From NCBI RefSeq assembly GCF_030816615.1, contig NZ_JAUSYD010000001.1:1550001-1614000 (forward strand): a stretch of DNA of 64,000 nt, given 5' to 3'. Shown here one piece after another: positions 56,752 through 64,000 of this stretch. How positions within the stretch are numbered: the first letter of the stretch is position 1; each line of letters begins with the position of its first letter. The position numbers and the translations under genes were made by a program. The notes under the pieces are model-generated. The model was not told where the DNA came from. It ran no database searches and saw only the letters and a list, made by a program, of their open reading frames with translations. The stretch is from Streptomyces sp. B1I3. Lineage in GTDB: Bacteria > Actinomycetota > Actinomycetes > Streptomycetales > Streptomycetaceae.

Positions 56752-56859
56752 CCCCGCGCCCCCCGCTCACCGACGAGGACCGGGAACGAGAACGGATGCG
56801 TCGCCCATGCCCGGCACGACGAGCGAACCGGCGGGTGGCGACGGCGCGTCCGGCGGGGA

Positions 56860-57324
56860 TCATCGTGCGGGCTGGGCCTCCATGGCCGCGGCCACCTTCT
56901 CGCAGAGCTCCGCGAACAGGACGCCCTCGCCCTCGGTCAGGACGGAGGCCGCGAGCTGCCCGATGTCCTGGCGGCCCCGCGCGATCCGGGCGAGGAACGC
57001 CACCCCGTCGGAGGTGAGCGAGGTGCTCAGTTCGCGCCGGTCCTCCCCGGCGGCCCTCTGCGTCACCAGGCCCAGGTCCTTGAGCACCCGCAGGGCCTTC
57101 GACGTGGTCTGCCGGGAGACGTCGAGCGCGGTGCTCAGTTCGGAGGGTCTCATGGAGCCCCGCGCCCACAGCAGTTCCAGGACGTCGTACTGGTGCCAGT
57201 TGACGCCCTCCGGGTTCGCGCGGGCCCGCCGTGCGACCAGGAGGCACTGCAGGTGGGTCAGGGCGGCCTCCAGACCGCTGGGTTCCGGCGGCCAGGGGCG
57301 CATCGAGCAGTCTTGTGGAGTCAT
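56860..57324 (-). CDS. MarR-family transcriptional regulator
   Basis: The 154-residue protein has a winged helix: MRPSELSTALDVSRQTTSKA, LRVLKDLGLVTQRAAGEDRR with the wing Asp-Arg-Arg. The N- and C-terminal helices for dimerisation are present (HQYDVLELLWARG). It faces the NRPS genes across ~680 bp and may respond to a local metabolite. Confidence 0.9.
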   Translation of the reverse strand: MTPQDCSMRPWPPEPSGLEAALTHLQCLLVARRARANPEGVNWHQYDVLELLWARGSMRPSELSTALDVSRQTTSKALRVLKDLGLVTQRAAGEDRRELSTSLTSDGVAFLARIARGRQDIGQLAASVLTEGEGVLFAELCEKVAAAMEAQPAR

Positions 57325-57614
57325 AAGTGCTTTCCGGTACGGGGGTTACCGGTAGTGGGAGGTTCAACGATATCAAGGGGCAGCCTCGATGACACGGCCG
57401 GACACCTCCGGGCTCCGCCGTACCGCGCCCACCGTGCCCCGTGCCGTCGGGCGCGGTACGGCGATCGGACGCGGTGACGCCGCCGGCTTCGGGGTCCGGA
57501 AAAAATGGTTGCCCTGAGGACACCATCAGGGGGCGTGGCCCACCGAACCGGGGGTACCGGAGTCCATGAGCCGGTGCAGGACCGGCCGACCGTGACGCTT
57601 CCAAGGCATCGAAG
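57325..57614. other. Intergenic region before the palindrome
   Basis: This stretch holds the MarR gene promoter region, including TCAACGATATCAAGG (57364-57378) as a possible operator. No supported gene. Confidence 0.4.
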
Positions 57615-57753
57615 CGGCCTCCACGCGGAGGCCGTGGCACAAAGCAATTGCTCCGCCCTCTGATGCAGGGCCGGAGCAATTGCTTTGTGCCACGGCCTCC
57701 ACGCGGAGGCCGTGGCACAAAGCAATTGCTCCGGCCCTGCATCAGAGGGCGGA
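57615..57753. repeat. Compound palindrome: 49-bp perfect hairpin plus 41-bp direct repeat
   Basis: Arms 57652-57700 and 57705-57753 are exact reverse complements with a 4-nt loop ACGC. In addition, 57615-57655 and 57693-57733 are identical 41-bp direct repeats. A 22-mer (GTGGCACAAAGCAATTGCTC at its start) therefore occurs three times: 57634-57655 and 57712-57733 direct, 57672-57693 inverted. Each contains the palindrome GCAATTGC. The left and middle copies can also pair (57616-57655 with 57672-57711, two mismatches), giving two mutually exclusive hairpins. It lies between the MarR gene and the NRPS promoter. Terminator/insulator, attenuator-like switch or mobile-element relic are all possible. 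Confidence 0.92.
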
Positions 57754-57840
57754 AAGCGCATCCGTCCTCGATTCCCACCGTCCGGGGACCGCGGACGGCG
57801 TACCGGTATTGCCGCCCAACTCCCGCCGCACCAGAGACGT

Positions 57841-57870
57841 TTGACATCGATCCCGGCATGTGATTAGCAT
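57841..57870 (+). promoter_or_regulatory. Consensus promoter of the NRPS genes
   Basis: TTGACA (57841-57846) and TAGCAT (57865-57870) are spaced 18 bp apart, a near-perfect housekeeping-sigma promoter. A small hairpin (GTTTCC 57872-57877 with GGAAAC 57882-57887) sits at the likely transcription start. The leader to ATG 58004 is ~125 nt and AT-richer than the genome. Confidence 0.75.
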
Positions 57871-58003
57871 CGTTTCCCTGCGGAAACCATATCTTCGCAC
57901 CGCATGCAGGAAATCGACATCCCGGCTCGCGTTTCTCGCAGAACGCACCAGTGAGATCGCTGAAGCCATTCCTTCGGACAGCACGCCGAGGAGATCAGCG
58001 AAA

Positions 58004-59836
58004 ATGAAAAACAATTCCCCCCACTTATCAGCGGGCACCCCCCTCGTCCTGACCGCCCTGTTCGAGGAATCGGTACGCGGCAACAGCGAGGCCGTAGCTC
58101 TGGCACAGGGCGCGAAAAGCGTCACGTACGACCAGCTCAACCGGCAGGCCAACCGCATGGCACGTCATCTCGCCGACAGAGGTGTGGTGAGAGGCGACCG
58201 CATCGGTGTGCACATGCGCCGGTCTCCGGACCTCTACGCCGTCATGCTCGCGGCACTCAAAGCCGGCGGGTGCGTGGTGCCGCTCAACCCCGAGCATCCT
58301 GCGGAGTTCGTCGGCCGCATCCTGCGCGAGGCCGGGACGTCGCTGGTGGTCTGCGACGATCCGGGCGGCCTGCCCCCCGGCACCCGCGCGGGCGCGCTCC
58401 CGCTGGAGGACCTGGCGCGGCTGAGTGAGGGCCTGGACGACCGCGACACCGATCTCGGCATCGGGCCGGAGGACACCGCCTTCCTCATGTTCACCTCCGG
58501 TTCCACGGGTGAGCCCAAGGGCGTCCGGATCGCGCACCGCGGACTGGCGCGACTGGGACCCCACAGCGGTGCCCTCGACATCACCCCGCGGGACTGCCTG
58601 ACCCAGTCGGCCGCCTTCTCCTTCGCCGCCTCGACCATCGAGATCTGGCTCGCCCTGCTGCACGGCGCCACGCTGCTGCCGATGCCTCCCGGACTGCCCT
58701 CGCTCCCCGTGCTGCGCGAGGCCGTGGAGGATCGGGGCGCGAACGTGCTCAGTCTTCCGTGCGGCCTGTTCAACGCACTGGTGGACCAGGAGCCGGAGTG
58801 TCTGAGAGACGTCCGGATCGTGCTGCTCAGCGGCGACTTCCCCTCCCCCGCCCACTTGCGGAAGGCCATGGCGCACACTCGCGCGACCATCTACAACGGT
58901 TACGGCTGCACGGAGAACTCCTCGATCTCCGCCCTGTACCCCCTGACGTCGGCCGACGAGGTGGACGGCCCGGGCGTCGTGCCGATCGGCAGGCCGCTGC
59001 CGACAGTCACGATGGACGTGTTCGGCCCGGAGATGCGCCCTTGCGGCACCGACGAGGTGGGTGAACTGTGCGTGAGCGGGACCGGCGTGGCCCAGGGGTA
59101 CACCGGCCGGCCGGAACTGACCGCCGAGAAATTCACCCGGGCACCCGACGGCGGGCTGCTCTACCACACGGGCGACCTGGCGCGGCGTACCGCGGACGGC
59201 GACATCGTGCTGGTCGGACGGTCCGACAGCATGGTGAAGATCCGCGGGTTCCGGGTGGAGACCAGTGCCGTGACCCTGGCGATGCGCTCGCTCGACGGAA
59301 TCAGGGACGCGGCGGTCAAGGCGTTCGAGGACGACACCCGGGAGAAACGTCTCGTCGCCTTCTACACCACCGGCGACGGCACGCCGGCCGAACCCTCGGA
59401 CCTGGTCCGACGGCTCTCCGGGCAGCTGCCCTCCTACATGATCCCCTCTTCCTTCTGTCATCTCGAGAAGATGCCGACGAACGTCAACGGCAAGATCGAC
59501 CGCACCGCGCTCATCCTTCCCGGGTCATCCGGTACCACGAAGCACGATTCCAGCGGAAAGAAAGGCGGAACAGCCATGCAGAACCCGCTCGAAGCAGTTG
59601 TCCTGCAGTCCTGGATCGACATCTCTGGAATGGACGACTTCTCCACCACGGACTCCTTCCTGGGCCATGGCGGGAACTCCCTCCACTTCGTGCAGCTCGC
59701 CTCCCGCCTGCAGAAGATATTCGGGGTCGAAGTCACCACCGAGTCGGTCTTCCGGCACGGCACGGTGGAAGAACTGGCGCGCTTCGTCGAGGAGTCCCGT
59801 GATCAGGAGCGGAGCACCTCGACACCCAACGGCTGA
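58004..59836 (+). CDS. NRPS adenylation-thiolation (A-T) loading protein
   Basis: The 610-residue protein starts at ATG 58004 (GAGGAG 10 nt before). Residues ~20-510 are an A domain: MFTSGSTGEPKGV (~161), NGYGCTEN (~300), YHTGDLARR, GRSDSMVKIRGFRVE and NVNGKIDR near its end. Residues ~525-600 are a carrier domain with HGGNSLHF (phosphopantetheine Ser ~558). There is no condensation domain. The A4 motif reads FSFAASTIEI: the Asp that holds the alpha-amino group (Asp235 in GrsA) is Ala. GCTE replaces GPTE. Codon 8 is TTA (58025-58027). It probably loads a non-alpha-amino acid starter in trans for the next protein. Confidence 0.88.
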   Translation: MKNNSPHLSAGTPLVLTALFEESVRGNSEAVALAQGAKSVTYDQLNRQANRMARHLADRGVVRGDRIGVHMRRSPDLYAVMLAALKAGGCVVPLNPEHPAEFVGRILREAGTSLVVCDDPGGLPPGTRAGALPLEDLARLSEGLDDRDTDLGIGPEDTAFLMFTSGSTGEPKGVRIAHRGLARLGPHSGALDITPRDCLTQSAAFSFAASTIEIWLALLHGATLLPMPPGLPSLPVLREAVEDRGANVLSLPCGLFNALVDQEPECLRDVRIVLLSGDFPSPAHLRKAMAHTRATIYNGYGCTENSSISALYPLTSADEVDGPGVVPIGRPLPTVTMDVFGPEMRPCGTDEVGELCVSGTGVAQGYTGRPELTAEKFTRAPDGGLLYHTGDLARRTADGDIVLVGRSDSMVKIRGFRVETSAVTLAMRSLDGIRDAAVKAFEDDTREKRLVAFYTTGDGTPAEPSDLVRRLSGQLPSYMIPSSFCHLEKMPTNVNGKIDRTALILPGSSGTTKHDSSGKKGGTAMQNPLEAVVLQSWIDISGMDDFSTTDSFLGHGGNSLHFVQLASRLQKIFGVEVTTESVFRHGTVEELARFVEESRDQERSTSTPNG

Positions 59837-59906
59837 CGGAGTTCCCGACAGCGTCCGGCACACGCGCTGCGCCGGTCGCGTTACGTCTCCGGAGGGCGAC
59901 GCAATC

Positions 59907-62900
59907 GTGAACAACCCACTGACCTCAGCAATACTGGAATTGGCACGGAGAACGCTCCGGGCACCCGGTCTCGAACCGGACCAGGATTTCTCCGAGTGCT
60001 GCGAGGATCCCGCGCGGCTGGACGACCTGAGCGCGGTGTTACAGGCCGTGTTGGCCATCGACCTGCCGGCCGCCGAACTCCGCCGTGCGGGCACCGCCGC
60101 AGCGGTGGCAGAGCGCACCGCGCTGCAGCGTCCGCGTGCCCGGCACGAGGTGGAAGCCGGCTCCGCGCCGAGGACCGGCAACGCGACGGAGGCCTCCTTC
60201 GGTCAGAGCGGCATCTGGCTCATCGACCAGTACCTCCCCACACCGGAGGCGTACAACGGGCCGTTCCTGGTCCGTCTGCCGTTCCGGCTCGACGGGGAGC
60301 GGCTGCGCCGCTCCGTCGCCGGGGTGCTGCGCCGGCAGGAAGTGCTGCGCACCACCTACGCGTTGCGCGACGCCCGGCTCCTCCAGATCGTCTCGGACGA
60401 CGACACCGCCTTCCACTACGGCGTCGAGCACTACGGCAGCGAGAAGGAACTGGACGCCATCGCCCAGCGGGTGGCGAACATCCGCTTCGACCTGGAACAC
60501 GGTCCGGTGACCTCGGTGACCTGTGCGCTCGGCCCGGGCGAGGAGAGCGCGATCGTCTGCAACATCCACCACATCGCCTCGGACGCAGCCTCGGCCGGCA
60601 TCTTCCTGCGGGAACTCCTGGACGCCTACGACCGGACCGGGCGGGGCCTGCCCGTGGAGGCGGTGCCAGGCCGGCCGGACTACGCGGACTTCGCGCACTG
60701 GTACCGCGAGCACCTGACGCCGGAAAGGACCGCGGCACTGCTCGACGAGTGGGCCGACCGGCTCGCCGGGGAACTGCCCGTGCTCGACCTGCCGGCGGAC
60801 CGGCCCCGGCCCGCGGCGCAGGAACACCGGGGGGCCACCGTTCCCCTGCGCGTCCCGGCCGAGGTGACCGAGCGGCTTGAGCGGCTGGCCGAACGCGAGG
60901 GCGTGACGCTGTTCATGGCCCTGCTCGCGGTGTACGGCGTGTTCCTCGCCAAGCTGTCGCGTCAGGAACGCGTGCTCATCGGCTCCCCGGTCTCGCTGCG
61001 CGACGATGCGCAGACCCGGGACCTCATCGGCTACTTCGTCAACATGGTCGTCCTGCGCCAGGACGTCACGGGCTCGATGAGCGTGCGTGAGGTACTGCGG
61101 CAGGCGCGCGGGGAGGTCGCCGACGCCCTGCGGCTGAAGTGGGCCCCCTTCGACAAGGTCGTCGAACGTCTGAGGCCCGAGCGCACCAGCAGTCACACCC
61201 CCGTCGTCCAGACGATGCTCGTCCTGACCGACCCGGGTTCCGCGCGGAGCGCCCACGACGGCGCGCCTCTGCCCATCCGGCGCGGTATGGCGCACGGCGC
61301 GAAGTACGACCTCTCCCTGGTGTTCGCCCGCGAGGAGGACGGGCTGCACGGCACGCTCGAATACGACTCGCATCTCTTCGACGAGTCCACGGCGAGGAGC
61401 ATGGGCGAGCGTCTGGGCCGGCTGCTGGGCCGGTTCGCCGAGGCGGGACCGGACACCCTCCTCCGTGATCTCGGCCTGCTGGCCGCCGACGAGGAACGGG
61501 AGCTGCTGGCCCGCAACGATCTGGTGGACGGGTCCGCGCGCCCCGTGCCGGTGGGCGAGCTGTTCGAACGGCAGGTGTCCGCCACACCGGACGCCGTCGC
61601 GGTGACGGACGGCGGCCGCTCGTGGACGTACCGGGAACTGGACGAACGGGCCAACCGGCTCGCCCACGTCCTGCGCGAGGAAGGGGCGAGGGCGGGCCGC
61701 CGGGTGGGCATCAGTCTGCCTCGCTCGTTCGACATGCTCGTCGGGCTGCTCGGCGTCCTGAAGTCGGGGGCCTCCTACGTCCCGATAGACCCGTCCTACC
61801 CGGCGGAGCGTGTGGCGTACATGCTCGATGACGCCGAAGTCTTCCTCGTACTCACCGACAGTGGTGTCCGCGCGGAACTCCCCGCCGGACGAAGGCTGTT
61901 CGAGATCGATCGGGAAGCGGACCGGACGGCTGGGGCCTCCCCCACGACGCCGGGCCGGACCAGGACGCCAGACGACGAGATCTACGTGGTGTACACCTCG
62001 GGGTCGACCGGTGCGCCGAAGGGCGTGGTGATCCGGGACCGCACGGTGGGCAATCTGGTCCGCGCCCAGCACCGGGTCTCTCCCTGCGGGGCCGAGGGCA
62101 CCACTCTCCAGTACATGACGCTCTCCTTCGACGTCTCCGTCATGGAGATCCTCGGGACGCTCTGCGTCGGTGGCACGCTCGCCCTGATACCCGAGGAACT
62201 GCAGAAGGACCTGCACCGGCTGGCCGCGTTCGTCGCCGAGCACGGCGTCACGCGTCTGTACCTGCCCTACATCGCACTCCAGCGGTTCGCCTCGATCGCG
62301 GTCGCGGAGGGCCTGCGGTGTGAGGCGCTGCGCGAGATCGCCTCCGTGGGCGAGGCCCTGGTCGTCTCGCCACAGATCCGGGAGTTCTTCGCCCGGCACC
62401 CCCGCGCGCGGCTGCTGAACATGTACGGCCCCTCCGAGACCCACCTGGCCACCTGGCACGAGCTGTCCGGCGACCCCGGCGAGTGGCCCGAGGCACCGGC
62501 CATCGGCCGTCCGGTCGACGGCATGCGGCTGCTCGTCCTCGGCCCCGACCGCGAACTCGTCCCTCCCGGCGTCACGGGTGAGCTGTACATCGGCGGCCCG
62601 CACCTCTCGCCCGGTTATCACGCCAGGCCCGAGGAGACGGCGCTGCGCTTCGTCCCCGATCCGCGCGGTCGGGACGGCGACCTCCTCTATCGCACGGGCG
62701 ACCTCGTGCGGTGGAACAGGCACGGCGATCTGGAGTACCTGGGCCGCGCCGACGACCAGATCAAGATCCGCGGTTACCGCATCGAACCCACCGAGGTCGA
62801 GGCCGCCCTCGACGCCCTCGAGGGGGTGAGGAGTTCGGCGGTGGTGGCGGTCGAATTCGGAGCGGGCGACCGCCGGCTGGTCGCCGCGATCACGGGGGAC

Positions 62901-64000
62901 GGCGCCGGAGACGACGGACGGCTGCGGGCCGGACTGGCCGCGCATCTGCCGGACCACATGCTGCCCGCCCACATCGTCCGCCTGGACCGGCTCCCCACCA
63001 CTCCGAGCGGGAAGACCGACCGCGCCGGGCTGGCCGGCAGGCTGGCCGGCGAACTGCGCAGCCGGCGCGCGGACGACCGCGCCGGGGCGGCAGAACCGCC
63101 GCGGGCCGGAACCGAGCGCGAGATCGCCGACCAGTGGTCGGACGTGCTGGGAACCGGGTCCGTGGGACGGGACGAGGACTTCTTCACGCTGGGCGGCAAC
63201 AGCATCATCGCCACCGAACTGGTCTACCGCCTGCGGAGGCTGTACGACATGGAGATCCCGCTGCGGACCCTGTTCGACAATCCCACGGTCGCCGGCATGG
63301 CCGCGCGGATCGAGGAACGGCGCGGCGGCGACACCGCGGCGTTCACGGCGCCCGCGACCGACCTGCGCGGCGATGTGTCCCTGCCGGACACGGTACGGGC
63401 CGGCGACCGGGAAACGGTCCCGGTGGGCGACGCGACCGGACTCCTGCTGACCGGCGCGACCGGCTTCCTCGGCAGCTACCTGCTGCGGGACCTGGCAGCC
63501 ACCCCCGGCCGTACGGTCAACTGCCTGGTGCGCGCGGCCGATGCGCGGGCCGCCATGGAACGGCTGCGCGCCACGGCGACCCTGTACGGCATCACGGACG
63601 ACATCGCCTGGGAGCGGGTGCGCGCCGTACCCGGAGACCTCACACGCGGGCGCATGGGACTGTCCGACGCGGACCACGCGGAGCTGACCGGGTCGGTCCA
63701 GGTGGTCTACCACGCCGCGGCCCACATCAACTTCGTCCTCCCCTACGCCTCGGTGAAGCCGACCAACGTCGACGGTCTGCGGTCCGTACTGGATTTCGCC
63801 GCCACGGGGCGGCTCAAGCCGGTGCACCACATGTCGACCGTCGCGGTGTTCGCCCCCGGCCGGGAAGCCGGGCCGATCACCGAGGAGGCGGTGCCCGAAA
63901 CGTGCGAGGGGCTAGGCATCGGTTACACCCAGAGCAAGTGGGTGGCCGAGGGAATCGTGCGGCTGGCGCGTGAGCGCGGCATGCCGGTGACGGTCTACCG
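59907..64000 (+). CDS. NRPS C-A-T-reductase protein with degenerate N-terminal carrier-like domain (cut by window end)
   Basis: GTG 59907 has GGAGG 11 nt upstream; 1364 codons are seen. Residues 1-~75 resemble a carrier domain (ILELARRTLRAPGLEPDQDF) but have CCEDPAR in place of the GGxS site. C domain ~95-530 has HHIASDA (~220; usual HHxxxDG). A domain ~555-1040: VYTSGSTGAPKG (~694), LSFDVSVMEI (Asp235 kept), GPSETH, KIRGYRIE. Carrier ~1070-1140 with GGNSII. A reductase follows: GLLLTGATGFLGSYLL (~1178) and YTQSK (~1340, YxxxK). Codon 45 is TTA. It extends the starter by one residue and releases it reductively. Confidence 0.9.
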   Translation, partial: MNNPLTSAILELARRTLRAPGLEPDQDFSECCEDPARLDDLSAVLQAVLAIDLPAAELRRAGTAAAVAERTALQRPRARHEVEAGSAPRTGNATEASFGQSGIWLIDQYLPTPEAYNGPFLVRLPFRLDGERLRRSVAGVLRRQEVLRTTYALRDARLLQIVSDDDTAFHYGVEHYGSEKELDAIAQRVANIRFDLEHGPVTSVTCALGPGEESAIVCNIHHIASDAASAGIFLRELLDAYDRTGRGLPVEAVPGRPDYADFAHWYREHLTPERTAALLDEWADRLAGELPVLDLPADRPRPAAQEHRGATVPLRVPAEVTERLERLAEREGVTLFMALLAVYGVFLAKLSRQERVLIGSPVSLRDDAQTRDLIGYFVNMVVLRQDVTGSMSVREVLRQARGEVADALRLKWAPFDKVVERLRPERTSSHTPVVQTMLVLTDPGSARSAHDGAPLPIRRGMAHGAKYDLSLVFAREEDGLHGTLEYDSHLFDESTARSMGERLGRLLGRFAEAGPDTLLRDLGLLAADEERELLARNDLVDGSARPVPVGELFERQVSATPDAVAVTDGGRSWTYRELDERANRLAHVLREEGARAGRRVGISLPRSFDMLVGLLGVLKSGASYVPIDPSYPAERVAYMLDDAEVFLVLTDSGVRAELPAGRRLFEIDREADRTAGASPTTPGRTRTPDDEIYVVYTSGSTGAPKGVVIRDRTVGNLVRAQHRVSPCGAEGTTLQYMTLSFDVSVMEILGTLCVGGTLALIPEELQKDLHRLAAFVAEHGVTRLYLPYIALQRFASIAVAEGLRCEALREIASVGEALVVSPQIREFFARHPRARLLNMYGPSETHLATWHELSGDPGEWPEAPAIGRPVDGMRLLVLGPDRELVPPGVTGELYIGGPHLSPGYHARPEETALRFVPDPRGRDGDLLYRTGDLVRWNRHGDLEYLGRADDQIKIRGYRIEPTEVEAALDALEGVRSSAVVAVEFGAGDRRLVAAITGDGAGDDGRLRAGLAAHLPDHMLPAHIVRLDRLPTTPSGKTDRAGLAGRLAGELRSRRADDRAGAAEPPRAGTEREIADQWSDVLGTGSVGRDEDFFTLGGNSIIATELVYRLRRLYDMEIPLRTLFDNPTVAGMAARIEERRGGDTAAFTAPATDLRGDVSLPDTVRAGDRETVPVGDATGLLLTGATGFLGSYLLRDLAATPGRTVNCLVRAADARAAMERLRATATLYGITDDIAWERVRAVPGDLTRGRMGLSDADHAELTGSVQVVYHAAAHINFVLPYASVKPTNVDGLRSVLDFAATGRLKPVHHMSTVAVFAPGREAGPITEEAVPETCEGLGIGYTQSKWVAEGIVRLARERGMPVTVY

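Noticed and set aside
57615..57753. CRISPR-like array
   Set aside because: Repeats alternate in orientation and the spacers are reverse complements of each other; no leader or cas genes.
57648..57863. Small open frames through the palindrome with repeated RSNCFVPRPPRGG-like peptides
   Set aside because: The peptide repeats simply reflect the DNA repeats; no ribosome site, and the frames cross the hairpin and promoter.
60039..63830. 1263-codon open frame on the minus strand
   Set aside because: It is antisense to the second NRPS gene; its residues are Gly/Arg/Pro/Val-rich without family motifs, a by-product of high G+C codon bias.

Overview
The window is about 72% G+C, uses many GTG starts, has strong G/C bias at third codon positions and carries Streptomyces-type gene families and regulatory sites (CebR box, CsoR boxes, PucR- and LacI-type regulators, TTA codons in a biosynthetic gene pair). 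It is most likely Streptomyces chromosome or a very close actinomycete. I see no tRNA, rRNA, CRISPR array, transposase or integrase.

Layout. 1-5.3 kb: the start of a secreted GH5-like cellulase behind a CebR box; a double-HTH MerR regulator divergent from an erythromycin-esterase-family enzyme; a secreted GH87-like alpha-1,3-glucanase. 5.3-11.2 kb: a complete five-gene branched-chain amino-acid ABC transporter operon with a divergent PucR-type regulator. 11.2-17 kb: housekeeping and repair genes (glycerate kinase, Nudix hydrolase, [2Fe-2S] protein, a yybP-ykoY-type manganese riboswitch before a TMEM165/GDT1 exporter, Ogt and an Ada-AlkA fusion). 17-29.4 kb: the least understood part, with a membrane-anchored pentapeptide-repeat protein, an alpha/beta hydrolase, two giant tandem proteins of unknown function (1073 and 1470 residues) and a secreted proline-rich helical protein. 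29.8-39 kb: TetR/MFS efflux pair, FAD oxidoreductase, nucleotidyltransferase, inositol-monophosphatase-like enzyme, a gamma-glutamyltransferase remnant, a GAF-SpoIIE phosphatase and small stress proteins (CsbD, HU-like, DUF3140, DUF2945). 39.3-45.8 kb: a sugar-uptake operon (binding protein, two permeases, GH2 glycosidase) divergent from its LacI regulator, with a palindromic operator between them. 45.9-57.3 kb: lipoate ligase, a copper region (frameshifted secreted protein and CopA ATPase, divergent, with three CsoR-like boxes), monomeric isocitrate dehydrogenase, amidase, two small exported proteins and a MarR regulator. 57.6-64 kb: a very long perfect palindrome, a consensus promoter and the start of a nonribosomal peptide synthetase cluster: an A-T protein, then a C-A-T-reductase protein cut by the window edge.

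How the parts work together. The cellulase, alpha-1,3-glucanase and GH2/ABC genes are polysaccharide and oligosaccharide use functions under local control. The two NRPS genes probably form a short assembly line: the first protein loads a starter unit, apparently not an ordinary alpha-amino acid, and the second condenses it with another residue and releases the product reductively. Each NRPS gene has a TTA codon near its 5' end, which suggests bldA-dependent production. Best candidates for undescribed biology are the giant-protein locus (20.3-28.0 kb) and the palindrome plus NRPS cluster (57.6-64 kb).
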